A stretch of DNA of 64,000 nucleotides from Burkholderiales bacterium 67-32. Lineage in GTDB: Bacteria > Pseudomonadota > Gammaproteobacteria > Burkholderiales > Burkholderiaceae_B. The DNA is taken from contig MKUP01000022.1 of assembly GCA_001898625.1 (NCBI GenBank), positions 1 through 64,000 of the forward strand, written 5' to 3'. The position numbers were made by a program, and so were the translations under genes. Under the pieces are notes generated by a model that saw nothing but the letters and a program-made list of their open reading frames with translations, did no database searches and had not been told where the DNA came from. Below are positions 9,179 to 18,843 of the stretch, piece by piece; within the stretch, counting starts at the first letter, position 1; the number at the start of each line of letters is the position of its first letter.

Positions 9179-9220
9179 ATAGTTGTTATCGTCAACAAAG
9201 TAGTGTATAAAAACAACTAT
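9179..9220 (+). promoter_or_regulatory. 42-bp composite promoter/operator, copy 1
   Basis: ATAGTTGttatcgtcaacaaagtagtgtataaaaaCAACTAT; TTGTTA-N17-TATAAA promoter embedded; same architecture at 13684 and 19595. Confidence 0.75.
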
Positions 9221-9249
9221 CGTAGGCCACCAGACATCCAGGGGTTCGC

Positions 9250-10017
9250 ATGAGCAGTGCATATTCCACCATCCGCGTCGAGGTCGAGGACCACGTCGCC
9301 ACGCTGACACTGAACCGGCCCGAGAGCCGCAACGCGCTGAATACGGCCATGTGCGGCGAGCTGATCGCCGCGACCGAGGTGCTTGCCGCCGACGAGTCCG
9401 TGCACGTGGTCGTGATCCGGGGAGAAGGGCCGGTGTTCTGCGCCGGCGCCGACCTGAAGGAGCGCAAGGACATGTCCACCGCCGAGCTCACCGCGCGCCG
9501 CGTCAAGGGTTTCACCGCCTATGCCGCCCTCGAGCGCCTGCCGCAGGCGGTCATTGCCGTGGTGCATGGCGCGGCCTTCGGGTCGGGCTGCGAGATCGCC
9601 GGCGCCAGCGATTTCATCCTGGCCTCCACCGAGGCGAAGTTCCGCTACCCGGAGGTCGGCTGGGGCACCATAGGCGCCACGCAGCGGCTGCCGCGCATGG
9701 TGGGTACGCGCATGGCCAAGGAACTGCTGTTTACCGGGCGCACCGTCGAGGCGCAGGAAGCCCAGGCCATCGGGCTGGTGAACCACGTGTACGAGCCAGC
9801 GGAGCTGGAGGCGCGTGCCATGGAAATGGCCCGCCACATCGCCGCCGCCGCGCCGCTGACGGTCCGGCTGACCAAGCGCTGCGTGGACCAGGGCGTGGAG
9901 ACCACGCGCGAGGGCGCGATGGCCGTGGAGCTGCTGGCCATCGAGGAGAACCTGCGCCACAGCGACTGGAAGCGCGCGATCTCGGGCTTCGGTGCGGGAG
10001 CGCAGAAAAATGCTTGA
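9250..10017 (+). CDS. Enoyl-CoA hydratase/isomerase family protein
   Basis: Crotonase motifs NRPESRNALNTAM, FCAGADLKERKDM, GAAFGSGCEIAGASDF. Confidence 0.9.
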   Translation: MSSAYSTIRVEVEDHVATLTLNRPESRNALNTAMCGELIAATEVLAADESVHVVVIRGEGPVFCAGADLKERKDMSTAELTARRVKGFTAYAALERLPQAVIAVVHGAAFGSGCEIAGASDFILASTEAKFRYPEVGWGTIGATQRLPRMVGTRMAKELLFTGRTVEAQEAQAIGLVNHVYEPAELEARAMEMARHIAAAAPLTVRLTKRCVDQGVETTREGAMAVELLAIEENLRHSDWKRAISGFGAGAQKNA

Positions 10018-11653
10018 CCGGCCCACCACGCTCTATCGCACGCTGGAGCACACCGCCCGCGAGTACGGCGCGCGCGAGGCTTTCGTCTGCCAGGCCGACC
10101 GCCTGACCTGGGAAGAAGTGCTGGCCGACACCCGCCGCATCGCCGCCGCGCTGCACGCCAGCGGCGTGCGCAAGGGCGACCACGTCGGAATCATGCTGGG
10201 CAACGGCGCCACGTGGTTGCAGACCTTCTTCGCCTGCGCGACCCTGGGCGCGGTGACCGTACCGGTCAACACCCGCTTCAAGACCGACGAACTGCAGTTC
10301 TGCCTGAAGCAGGCGGACGTGAAGCTGCTGGTGTTCGCCGACGCGTTCCTGGGCATCGATTTCGTTCAACTGCTGACCGCGGTCGAGCCGGCGCTGGATA
10401 CCGGCCTGCCCGGCCAGGCGCTGCCCGAGCTGCGCCGAGCCGTCATGGTGGGCGACGGCCCCTGCCCGGCGGGCGCCGAGCGCTACGCGGATTTCCTGGC
10501 CCGCGGCCAGGAGGTGGCGCCCGATACCATCGAGGCGGTGGCGGCTGGAATCACCCCCGACGATCTGCTGCTGATGCAGTTCACCTCGGGCACCACGTCC
10601 TTCCCCAAGGGCGTGATGCTGACCCACGCCAACATGCTGACCAACGCCTGGGCCGCCGGCCAGCGCATAGGCGTGCGCCATGACGACCGCTACTTCAGCA
10701 TCCGGCCGTTCTTCCACGTCTCGGGCACGACGTTGTCCGTGCTGGTCAGCCTGGTGGCGGGCTGCTGCCTGCTGACGCTGCCCAAGTTCGACGTGGCCGA
10801 GACGCTGCGCGTGATGGACGAGGAAAAGTGCACGCTGACCTCGGGCAACGACACCATCTTCCTGATGATGATGGGCCATCCCGACTTCGATCCCAAGAAG
10901 CTGCACCTGCGCGGCGGCTGGGCGGCGGCGGGACCCGAGGTCATGCAGCAGATCCGCGACGTGATGGGCGTGGACAACGTCTGCAATGCGTACGGGCAGT
11001 CCGAGGCCTCGCCCAACGTGATCATGTCGTCGCGCGACGATCCCTTCGAACTGCGCGCCCACGGCTGGGGGCTGCCGCATCCCGGCACCGAGGTGCGCAT
11101 CGTCGACCAGGACAGCGGCGAGGTCCTGCCTCCCGGCGGCCAGGGCGAGATCCAGGTGCGAGGCTGGCACGTGATGCGTGGCTACTACAAGATGCCCGAG
11201 GCGACCGCCAAGGCGCTGACGCCGGAGGGCTGGCTGCGCACGGGCGATCTGGGCGAGATGTCGCCGGAAGGCCGGCTGCGCATGGTCGGCCGGCTCAAGG
11301 ACATGTACCGGGTCGGCGGCGAGAACGTCGCGCCGGCCGAGGTCGAGGAGACCCTGCATGGGCATCCCGCGGTGCAGATGGCCCAGGTGATCGGTGTGCC
11401 CGACGCGCGCCTGGGCGAGGTGACGGCGGCCTTCGTGCTGCTCAAGGAAGGCAAGCAGGCCGAGCGCCAGGAACTGATCGACTGGTGCAAGGCGCGCTGC
11501 GCGAACTTCAAGGTGCCGCGCTACCTCGAGATCGTGGATACGTTCGACAATATCGGCATGACGGGCAGTTCCAAGGTCCAGAAGAACAAGCTCAAGGCGC
11601 ATGCCATCGAGCTGTTCGGCCTGGCGAACGTCCATGGCGCGAAGGGAGGCTAG
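10010..11653 (+). CDS. AMP-dependent acyl-CoA synthetase/ligase
   Basis: FTSGTTSFPKGVMLTH, YGQSE, GWLRTGDLGEM, 3' K motif SSKVQKNKLK; 8-bp overlap with upstream gene. Confidence 0.9.
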   Translation: MLDRPTTLYRTLEHTAREYGAREAFVCQADRLTWEEVLADTRRIAAALHASGVRKGDHVGIMLGNGATWLQTFFACATLGAVTVPVNTRFKTDELQFCLKQADVKLLVFADAFLGIDFVQLLTAVEPALDTGLPGQALPELRRAVMVGDGPCPAGAERYADFLARGQEVAPDTIEAVAAGITPDDLLLMQFTSGTTSFPKGVMLTHANMLTNAWAAGQRIGVRHDDRYFSIRPFFHVSGTTLSVLVSLVAGCCLLTLPKFDVAETLRVMDEEKCTLTSGNDTIFLMMMGHPDFDPKKLHLRGGWAAAGPEVMQQIRDVMGVDNVCNAYGQSEASPNVIMSSRDDPFELRAHGWGLPHPGTEVRIVDQDSGEVLPPGGQGEIQVRGWHVMRGYYKMPEATAKALTPEGWLRTGDLGEMSPEGRLRMVGRLKDMYRVGGENVAPAEVEETLHGHPAVQMAQVIGVPDARLGEVTAAFVLLKEGKQAERQELIDWCKARCANFKVPRYLEIVDTFDNIGMTGSSKVQKNKLKAHAIELFGLANVHGAKGG

Positions 11654-11657
11654 AGAA

Positions 11658-12596
11658 ATGAGCGACGTCACGCTTTGCGAATGCTTCGCCCGGGATGGCT
11701 TGCAGCACGAAGAAACCTTCATCCCCACCGCCACCAAGGTGGCCTTGATCGACCGCTTCGCCCGCATCGGCTTCCAGCGCGTCGAGGCGACCTCGTATTC
11801 GAATCCCAAGGTCGTGCCCCAGTTCGGCGATGCCAGCGAGCTGCTGCGCGCGCTGCCCCGCCGCGACGGGGTCTGGTACAAGGCGACCTGCGCCAACGTG
11901 CGTGCGGTGGAGCGCGCGGTGGCCGACCTGGAGGCCGGCTTCGGCGCCAATGAGATCAGTCTGCTGGTGTCGGCCAGCGAATCGCATTCGATGAAGAACC
12001 TGCGGCGCAGCCGCGCCGACCAGTGGCAGAACGTGGCCGACATGGTCGCGGCATCGCAGGGGCGTTTCCGCATGATCGGCACGGTGTCGGTCGCCTGGGG
12101 CTGTCCGTTCGAGGGCAGGGTGTCGGCGGACAGCGTTCTGGAGGACGTCCGGCGCTTCGCCCAATTGGGTGTCATGCACGTGGCGTTGGGCGATACGACC
12201 GGCATGGCCTCGCCGCAGACCGTCAAGCAGTTGATGTCGGCGGTGCACGCCGAACTGCCGGAAGTGGCGACGGTGGCGCACTTCCACGATACGCGCGGTA
12301 CCGGCCTGGTCAATTACGTGGCGGCGCTGGAGGCGGGCTGCCGCTATTTCGACTGCGCCTTCGGCGGCGTGGGCGGGCATCCTGCCAAGGTCAAGTACGG
12401 CGGCGGCCATACCGGCAACGTCTCGACCGAGGACCTGGTGAACCTGTTCGAATCCATGGGCGTGTCCACCGGCATCGATCTGGCGGGGCTGATGGAAACC
12501 GCGGCCATGTGCGAAGAGACCCTGGGCCGCACGCTGCACAGCCGCGTGGCGCAGAGCGGGCTGAATCCCCTGCTGGGGGTGGCCGCGCATGGATAG
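11658..12596 (+). CDS. Hydroxymethylglutaryl-CoA lyase-like (HMGL/DRE-TIM family)
   Basis: CECFARDGLQHEETFIPTATKVALIDRFARIGFQRVEATSYSNPKVVPQFGDA; ALGDTTGMASP; HFHDTRGTGLVNYVAALEAG. Confidence 0.85.
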   Translation: MSDVTLCECFARDGLQHEETFIPTATKVALIDRFARIGFQRVEATSYSNPKVVPQFGDASELLRALPRRDGVWYKATCANVRAVERAVADLEAGFGANEISLLVSASESHSMKNLRRSRADQWQNVADMVAASQGRFRMIGTVSVAWGCPFEGRVSADSVLEDVRRFAQLGVMHVALGDTTGMASPQTVKQLMSAVHAELPEVATVAHFHDTRGTGLVNYVAALEAGCRYFDCAFGGVGGHPAKVKYGGGHTGNVSTEDLVNLFESMGVSTGIDLAGLMETAAMCEETLGRTLHSRVAQSGLNPLLGVAAHG

Positions 12597-13053
12597 TCGC
12601 GAGTCCTGCGCGGTGCTGGAGCCCGAGGCGGTCATTCCCAGCGGCCCCTTGGCGGGTTCGGCCCTGGCGCCGTTCGCCGCCTGGCTGGGCATTGCCGTGC
12701 ACGAGGCCGACGTCGGGCGCTCGATGCTCGTCATGACCGCCAGCGCGCGGTTGGCGAATCGGCGCGGCGTGATTCACGGCGGGGCCATCGCCACGCTGAT
12801 GGATTCGAGCATGGCCATTGCCACCCGCACGGTCGAGGCCGGCCTGGAGACCTCCGGCACGGTGGACCTGAACATCCATTTCATCGCGCCGGGCCGGGGC
12901 GCCCTGACGGCCCGCGCCGAGGTCAAGCATGCCGGCGGATCCATCGCCTTCTGCCAGTGCGAAGTGCGGGACGAGGCCGGCACACTGGTCGCCACGGCCA
13001 TGAGCAGCTTCAAGCTGAGGCGGGCCAAGCCGTCCCCGGTCGGGCCCGAGTGA
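12589..13053 (+). CDS. PaaI-type hotdog thioesterase
   Basis: NRRGVIHGGAIATLMDSSMAIATRT hotdog core; overlaps upstream stop by 8 bp. Confidence 0.82.
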   Translation: MDSRESCAVLEPEAVIPSGPLAGSALAPFAAWLGIAVHEADVGRSMLVMTASARLANRRGVIHGGAIATLMDSSMAIATRTVEAGLETSGTVDLNIHFIAPGRGALTARAEVKHAGGSIAFCQCEVRDEAGTLVATAMSSFKLRRAKPSPVGPE

Positions 13054-13088
13054 GGTAAATTCCTGCGTTCACCTATCGAGAAAGACGT

Positions 13089-13565
13089 ATGACAAGACCT
13101 GTTCCCGCGAATCTCAAGGAATTGTTTTCCTACCGCCTGAACCGCCTGGCCTTCGTCTCCAGCCGTATCGCCGCACGGGTGAACGAGAGCCAGTACGAAC
13201 TGGGCTCGCGCGACTGGCGCATCGTCGGGTTGCTGGGCGCGTTCGCCCCGCTGTCGCTCAATGCGCTGGCGCACGAGGCCAACATCGACAAGAGCCAGGC
13301 CAGCCGCAGCGTGGCCGAGCTGATCGAGCGCGGCCTGGTCAAGCGGGGCGCCGATGAATCGGACGGCCGGGGCGTGCGGCTCGACCTGACCCCGCAGGGC
13401 CGGGCGCTGTACCGCAAGGTGTTTCCCAAGGCCGTCGATCGCAACGAGAAGATGCTGTCCGTGCTGACCGACGAAGAGCGGGAGGTGCTCGAGCGCGCGA
13501 TCGACAAGCTGACCGTGCATACGATCGGGTTGTTGGAAGAATTAAAGCCCCCCCGTACGCGCTGA
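13089..13565 (+). CDS. MarR family transcriptional regulator
   Basis: winged-helix: LNALAHEANIDKSQASRSVAELIERGLVKRGADESDGRGVRLDLTPQGRALY; 36 bp after the thioesterase. Confidence 0.9.
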   Translation: MTRPVPANLKELFSYRLNRLAFVSSRIAARVNESQYELGSRDWRIVGLLGAFAPLSLNALAHEANIDKSQASRSVAELIERGLVKRGADESDGRGVRLDLTPQGRALYRKVFPKAVDRNEKMLSVLTDEEREVLERAIDKLTVHTIGLLEELKPPRTR

Positions 13566-13640
13566 CGCGCGCCCCCCAGGGGGCGGGCGGCGGGGGACCG
13601 GCGGAGCCGGATCCCCCGTGCCCTGGTCTGGGGCGATTTT
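13550..13640. repeat. GC-rich intergenic hairpin cluster (REP-like/terminator-like)
   Basis: gccccccagggggc followed by GGGGGaCCGGCggaGCCGGatCCCCC at the marR 3' end. Confidence 0.45.
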
Positions 13641-13683
13641 CTCAGGGGGTGGCAACGGGGCTGTGGGGGAGTTTTCCGTCCAT

Positions 13684-13725
13684 ATAGTTGAATTTATCAA
13701 TTAAGTAGTATATAAAATCAACTAT
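13684..13725 (+). promoter_or_regulatory. 42-bp composite promoter/operator, copy 2
   Basis: ATAGTTGaatttatcaattaagtagtatataaaatCAACTAT; TTGAAT-N17-TATAAA. Confidence 0.75.
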
Positions 13726-13741
13726 ATTGGAAACCACGAGC

Positions 13742-14479
13742 ATGAGCATGTCCGAACTCCTGATTGAGACCCGAGGGGCCGTCCGTATCCTGACGATGAA
13801 CCGGCCGGAGAAGCACAACGCGTTGAATACCGCGCTGACGCAGGCGCTGGTGGATGCGCTGTGGCAGGCCGAGCGGGATGCCGAGGTCAATGCCGTCGTG
13901 CTGACGGGGGCGGGCAAGTCGTTCTGCGCGGGCGCCGACACCTCGGAGTTCAGCGCGCTGGTGCCCGAGGATCCCCAGGCCGTCAATGCGCGCGCCGATC
14001 TGACCACCGGGCTGCACCTGGCCTTCTCGCGTATGTCCAAGCCCGTCGTGGCCGCGGTGCGGGGCAATGCGCTGGGTGGGGGCGCGGGCCTGGCCATCGC
14101 CTGCGATCTGGCCGTGATGGCCGAGAACGTCCGGTTCGGCTATCCCGAACTCAAGCACGGCATCGTTGCGGCTGTGGTCATGTCCAACCTGGTCCGCCAA
14201 CTGGGCCGCAAGCATGCGTTCGAGCTGCTGGCCATGGGCGAGCCCATCAACGGTCCGCGCGCGCTGGCGCTGGGCCTGGCCAACCGGGTCGAGCCCGACG
14301 ACCGGGTGCTGGAAGCCGCGCTGGAGGTCGCCGCCAAGCTGGCGAGCTGGAGTCCCATCGCGATGGGCACCACCAAGCGGCTGTTCCACCGCGTGGCCGA
14401 GCTGACGCTGGAGGAGGGCCTGGCCGCCGGGCGCGACACCAACGTCATCATGCGGGGCTTTCGCAAGGCGGCGAAATGA
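13742..14479 (+). CDS. Enoyl-CoA hydratase/isomerase family protein
   Basis: Crotonase motifs NRPEKHNALNTAL, FCAGADTSEF, GNALGGGAGLAIACDL; ATG at 13742 preferred over the TTG at 13727. Confidence 0.88.
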   Translation: MSMSELLIETRGAVRILTMNRPEKHNALNTALTQALVDALWQAERDAEVNAVVLTGAGKSFCAGADTSEFSALVPEDPQAVNARADLTTGLHLAFSRMSKPVVAAVRGNALGGGAGLAIACDLAVMAENVRFGYPELKHGIVAAVVMSNLVRQLGRKHAFELLAMGEPINGPRALALGLANRVEPDDRVLEAALEVAAKLASWSPIAMGTTKRLFHRVAELTLEEGLAAGRDTNVIMRGFRKAAK

Positions 14480-15675
14480 CGCGTCCGCTGGAAAACGTCA
14501 CCATCCTGGACCTGTCGCGGGTCCTGGCGTGCCCCTTCGCCACGATGATCCTGGCCGAGCTGGGCGCGACCGTGATCAAGGTCGAACAGCCCGGCACCGG
14601 CGACGAGACGCGCAGTTTCGAGCCCAGGGTCGAGGGCGAGGGCGGTAGTGAATCGGCCTACTACATGGCCTTCAACCGCAGCAAGCAGTCCATCACCGTC
14701 AACCTGCGCAGCGCCGAAGGGCAGGATCTCATCCGCAAGCTCAGCGCCCAGGCCGACGTGGTGCTGGAGAACTTCCCGGTCGGAACGCTGCAGCGCTACG
14801 GGCTGGACTACGCCCGCCTGTCCCAGGACAACCCCGCGCTGGTCTACGTGTCGTGCACGGGCTTCGGCATGACCGGCCCCTATGCGCCCCGCAAAGGCTA
14901 CGACACGGTGTTCCAGGCCATGGGCGGCATCATGAGCCTGACGGGCGAGCGGGGCGGCGGGCCGGTCAAACCGGGGCTGCCGGTGGCCGACCTGACCTCG
15001 GGCCTGTGGGTCGCGATCGCCATCCTGTCGGCCCTGATGGGGCGGCAGGCCACGGGTAAGGGCTGCCACGTGGATTTCTCCATGCTGGACGGTCAGGTCG
15101 GCCTGCTGTCGCTGGCCGCGGCGCGCTTCTTCGCGCTGGGCGAGGTGCCGCCCCGGCTGGGAACCGAGCATCCGGGCCGCGTGCCGTCGGCGGCGTTCCG
15201 CTGCCGTGACGACAAGTGGGTGCAGGTCACGGGCAGCGACCAGCACTGGAAGCCGCTGTGCGACCTGCTCGGCCTGCACGAGTGGGCGGAGGATCCGACC
15301 CTGGTGCGCAACATCGACCGGGTCAACCGGCGCGAGGAAGTGATGGCCGGTTTGTCGGCGGCGGTCGCGCGTTTCGACCGCGACGAGTTCTGCCAGCTGT
15401 GCGACGAGGCCAAGGTGCCGGCCGGCCCGATCCTGAGCGTGGACGAGGTGCTGAGCAACGAGCACGTGCTGGCGCGCGGCATGGTGCGCGAGTTCGCGCA
15501 TCCCCAGCTCGGTTCGTTCAAGGCGCTGCCGGTGCCGTTCAAGTTTGAGGGTTTCGACGACCCCAGCCTGGGGCGGCCGCCGCTGCTGGGCGAGCACACC
15601 GACCAGGTGCTGGGGGACAGGCTGGGCCTGGGCAAGGAGGACATCCAGGCGCTGCGCGAAAGAAAGGTCATCTAG
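14476..15675 (+). CDS. Family III (CaiB/BaiF) CoA-transferase
   Basis: LENVTILDLSRVLACPFATMILAELGATVIKVEQPGTGDETR; YYMAFNRSKQSITVNL; ATGA overlap with upstream gene. Confidence 0.92.
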   Translation: MTRPLENVTILDLSRVLACPFATMILAELGATVIKVEQPGTGDETRSFEPRVEGEGGSESAYYMAFNRSKQSITVNLRSAEGQDLIRKLSAQADVVLENFPVGTLQRYGLDYARLSQDNPALVYVSCTGFGMTGPYAPRKGYDTVFQAMGGIMSLTGERGGGPVKPGLPVADLTSGLWVAIAILSALMGRQATGKGCHVDFSMLDGQVGLLSLAAARFFALGEVPPRLGTEHPGRVPSAAFRCRDDKWVQVTGSDQHWKPLCDLLGLHEWAEDPTLVRNIDRVNRREEVMAGLSAAVARFDRDEFCQLCDEAKVPAGPILSVDEVLSNEHVLARGMVREFAHPQLGSFKALPVPFKFEGFDDPSLGRPPLLGEHTDQVLGDRLGLGKEDIQALRERKVI

Positions 15676-15752
15676 GCCCGTGCCGGCGATAGCCGGATCC
15701 CGCTCCCTTCGGCGATACGCCGCCGCGGGGAGGTGAATACCAGGAGACACAC

Positions 15753-16718
15753 ATGAAGCAGTTCAAGCAATCGTTGTTGGTGGCGGCGCTTGTGCTGGCC
15801 GCCTCGGGGGCGCAGGCCCAGTCCTATCCGACCAAGCCCATCGTGCTGGTCAATCCCTATGCCGCGGGCGGTCCGGCCGATCTCGTGGCGCGCAGCCTGG
15901 CCAAGGAGCTGGGCACCGAGCTGGGGCAGCAGGTGGTGGTCGAGAACAAGGCGGGCGGGGGCGCGACCATAGGCGCGGCTTACGTGGCGCGGGCGGAGGC
16001 GGATGGCTATACGCTGCTGTTCGGCACCGCGGCGGCCCACATCGTCACGCCGTTGATCCAGCCCACGCCCTACGATGGCATCAAGGATTTCACCTTCATC
16101 GCGCTGGCGGCCAACCAGCCCAATCTGCTGGTGGTGAACCCCTCGGTCAAGGCCAATACCGCGAAGGAACTGATCGAGCTCGCGCGCAGCAATCCCGGCA
16201 AGCTGAACTACGGTTCGTCCGGCACCGGCACCTCGCCTCACCTGGGCGGGGAACTGATCAAGCAGCAGGCCAAGATCGAGATGGCGCACATCCCCTATGG
16301 CGGCGCGGCGCCCGCGATCACCGATCTGGTGGCCGGGCGCCTGCAGGTGGGCGTGATGAACCTGTCGGGCGAACTGCCCTTCGTGAAGGCCGGCAAGCTG
16401 CGCGCCCTGGCCTACGCGTCCAAGACCCGTTCGCCGCTGCTGCCCGACGTGCCCACGTTCGCCGAGGCGGGCCTGGGCGGCGCGGAATCCGCCTCGTGGT
16501 ACACGGTGGCGGCGCCCAAGGGCACGCCCGCGGCGGTGGTGAACAAGCTCAACGCCGCGTTGAACGCAGTTACCCGGAAGGCGGAGTACCGCAAGCTGAT
16601 GGAGGCCCAGGGCACCGAGCTGGCCACGCTCTCGCCCGAGGAAACCACGCGTTTCGTCGTGGACGATGCCCAGCGCACCAAGGACCTCATCAAGTCGGCC
16701 AACCTCAAGCTCGAATGA
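15753..16718 (+). CDS. Bug-type (tripartite tricarboxylate transporter) substrate-binding protein
   Basis: Signal peptide; SYPTKPIVLVNPYAAGGPADLVARSLAKELG...VVVENKAGGGATIGAAYVA. Confidence 0.92.
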   Translation: MKQFKQSLLVAALVLAASGAQAQSYPTKPIVLVNPYAAGGPADLVARSLAKELGTELGQQVVVENKAGGGATIGAAYVARAEADGYTLLFGTAAAHIVTPLIQPTPYDGIKDFTFIALAANQPNLLVVNPSVKANTAKELIELARSNPGKLNYGSSGTGTSPHLGGELIKQQAKIEMAHIPYGGAAPAITDLVAGRLQVGVMNLSGELPFVKAGKLRALAYASKTRSPLLPDVPTFAEAGLGGAESASWYTVAAPKGTPAAVVNKLNAALNAVTRKAEYRKLMEAQGTELATLSPEETTRFVVDDAQRTKDLIKSANLKLE

Positions 16719-17851
16719 CCATGACCGCCAACACCCCGCGCACCCCGGCCCCGGCCGGGGCCGCCTCCACGATAGACCGCGTGGACATCATCGCCTGCTC
16801 GCAGCGCCAGGACGATCCAAGCTGGCGCTTCGCGCGCGGCACCATCACCCACGTGGACGGTTGGATCGTGGCGCTGACCGCGCGCAACGGCCAGGTGGGG
16901 TACGGGCATGTGCTGGGCACGCCGATCTTCAAGCCCGATACCGCCCGCATCGAGCCGGTCCTGGAAGCGCTCCGGCGCGAGGCACGGGGGCAGGACGCGT
17001 TCGCGCTCGAAACCCTGCATCGCCGGCTCGAAGCGGTGGCCGGGGCGGAGGTCTGCGCGCTGTCGGGCTTCGTCTGCGCGGTCTATGACCTGCAGGCCCG
17101 GATGCTGGGCGTTCCCCTGCACGTACTGCTGGGCGGCAAGGTGCGCGATACCGTCGAGGCCTCGCGCATCGTCTCGATCAAGTCGCCCGAGGACATGGCC
17201 GAACAGGCCGCCAAGCTGGCGCGGCAGGGCTATCGTTATCTCAAGCTGAAGCTGAGCGGCGAGTCCGAGCTCGACGTCGCCCGCGTGCGCACCGTGCGCG
17301 GGCGGCTGGGCGAGGCCGTCACGCTGACCGTGGATGCCAACCAGGCCTACCAGGCCGACGAGGCGATCCGCGTGTGCGAGGCGCTGCGGCCGATGGGCGT
17401 GGTGATGATGGAGCAGCCGGTGCCGGCGGCGGACATCGAAGGGTTGTGCCGGGTGCACGCCGCGGGCGCGCTGCCGATCGAGGCGGACGAGGCCATTGCC
17501 GGGCTGCCCGGACTGGTGCGCCTGATCGGCATGGGCGCCGCCGATTCCTACAACCTCAAGGTGCATTACCTGGGCGGGATACGCAACACGCTGATCGCGG
17601 TGCGCCTGTGCGAGGCGGCGGGCGTGGGCTACCGGTTCGGCGCCATCTTCGGGCCGCGCCTGCTGGCGGCCCAGGGCGTGCACGTGGCCAGCGTTGCCGG
17701 CAGCATCCACGCTGGCGCCGAACTGGCCGAGTTCGATCACCTGCTGGACGATCCGTTCGTCGGCCTGGAGGTCGAGGCGGGCGAGCTGGCGGTGCCCGAG
17801 GGCCTGGGGTCGGGCGTGGACTACCAGCCCGCCAGCGGCGGGCGGGCCTGA
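16715..17851 (+). CDS. Mandelate racemase/muconate lactonizing enzyme family protein (enolase superfamily)
   Basis: KLKLSGE, LTVDANQAY, MMEQPVP, IEADEAIAG, NLKVHYLGGI; ATGA overlap with the Bug gene. Confidence 0.85.
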   Translation: MTMTANTPRTPAPAGAASTIDRVDIIACSQRQDDPSWRFARGTITHVDGWIVALTARNGQVGYGHVLGTPIFKPDTARIEPVLEALRREARGQDAFALETLHRRLEAVAGAEVCALSGFVCAVYDLQARMLGVPLHVLLGGKVRDTVEASRIVSIKSPEDMAEQAAKLARQGYRYLKLKLSGESELDVARVRTVRGRLGEAVTLTVDANQAYQADEAIRVCEALRPMGVVMMEQPVPAADIEGLCRVHAAGALPIEADEAIAGLPGLVRLIGMGAADSYNLKVHYLGGIRNTLIAVRLCEAAGVGYRFGAIFGPRLLAAQGVHVASVAGSIHAGAELAEFDHLLDDPFVGLEVEAGELAVPEGLGSGVDYQPASGGRA

Positions 17852-17852
17852 A

Positions 17853-18806
17853 TCAGCGTATGCAGGAAGCGGCGCCGGCCAGGGCCGCCTCCGCTTCGCG
17901 CGCCAGCCGCTCGACCAGTTCGCCGGCCGGTTCCAGTTTGTCGATCAGGCCGGCGCTCTGGCCGGCCTCCACCTTGCCCAGCGCCACATCGCCGTCCTTG
18001 GCGGCTTGCCGCAGCGAGCTGCGGGCGAAGAGGGCATCCAGTTCCGCATCGTCGGCGCCGCGGTTGGCCGCTGTTTCGTACTCGGCCGAGAACGTGTTCT
18101 TGACCATGCGGATGGGTGAACGGCCACGGCCGACGATGGCGGTGTCGCCGATGCCCGCGTTCAGCACCAGGTCCTTGTAGGCGGCGTGCAGGCCCGATTC
18201 CGGGGTCAGCAGGAAGCGCGTACCCAGTTGCGCGCCGCTCGCGCCCAGCGCCAGCATCGCGGCGATGCCCGCGCCGTCGGCGATGCCGCCGGCACCGATG
18301 ACCGGTACCGTCACCGCGTTGACCGTCGCGCGCACCAGCACCAGCGTGCCGACCTCGTCCGGGCCGGGATGGCCGCCGGCTTCGCCGCCCACCGCGATCA
18401 CGGCGTCCACGCCAGCGTCCTCGGCTTTGCGGGCGTGCAGCGGGTTGGCCGTGACCTGTATCCACGTCACGCCGGCTTCCTTGAAGCGGCCGATATGGGC
18501 CTTGGGCCCCCCCTGCGAGGCGATGATCACCGGCACTTCGGTTTCCAGCACGATGTCCAGGAATTCCGCCGAGCGTTTGTTGTACAGCGGCACGTTGACC
18601 GCGAAGGGCTGGCGCGTGCCGGCGCGCACGCGGGCAATGGCCGCGCGCAGGTCGTCGGGGTACATGGGGCCGGCGGCGATCACGCCCAGGCCGCCGGCCT
18701 CGGAAACGGCCAGGGCCAGTTCCGCGTTGGACGAGGCCCAGCTCATGCCCCCCTGGACGATGGGGTGGCGGATGCCAAGGAGGGAGGTCAGTCGGGTAGC
18801 AAGCAT
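17853..18806 (-). CDS. Nitronate monooxygenase-family (2-nitropropane dioxygenase-like) FMN protein
   Basis: TRLTSLLGIRHPIVQGGMSWASSNAELALAVSEAGGLGVIAAGP; AVGGEAGGHPG; IGAGGIADGAGIAAMLALGASGAQLGTRFL. Confidence 0.88.
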   Translation of the reverse strand: MLATRLTSLLGIRHPIVQGGMSWASSNAELALAVSEAGGLGVIAAGPMYPDDLRAAIARVRAGTRQPFAVNVPLYNKRSAEFLDIVLETEVPVIIASQGGPKAHIGRFKEAGVTWIQVTANPLHARKAEDAGVDAVIAVGGEAGGHPGPDEVGTLVLVRATVNAVTVPVIGAGGIADGAGIAAMLALGASGAQLGTRFLLTPESGLHAAYKDLVLNAGIGDTAIVGRGRSPIRMVKNTFSAEYETAANRGADDAELDALFARSSLRQAAKDGDVALGKVEAGQSAGLIDKLEPAGELVERLAREAEAALAGAASCIR

Positions 18807-18843
18807 GATGAACGGGACAGTGTTGGAGGATTCGTAGGGACGC

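Noticed and set aside
9731-12313. 860-aa - strand ORF
   Set aside because: Antisense to crotonase, ligase and HMG-CoA lyase-like genes, all with strong family motifs on the + strand
13684-13741. TTG start at 13727 for the second crotonase
   Set aside because: It would lie only a few bases after the predicted TSS; ATG at 13742 fits family N-termini better
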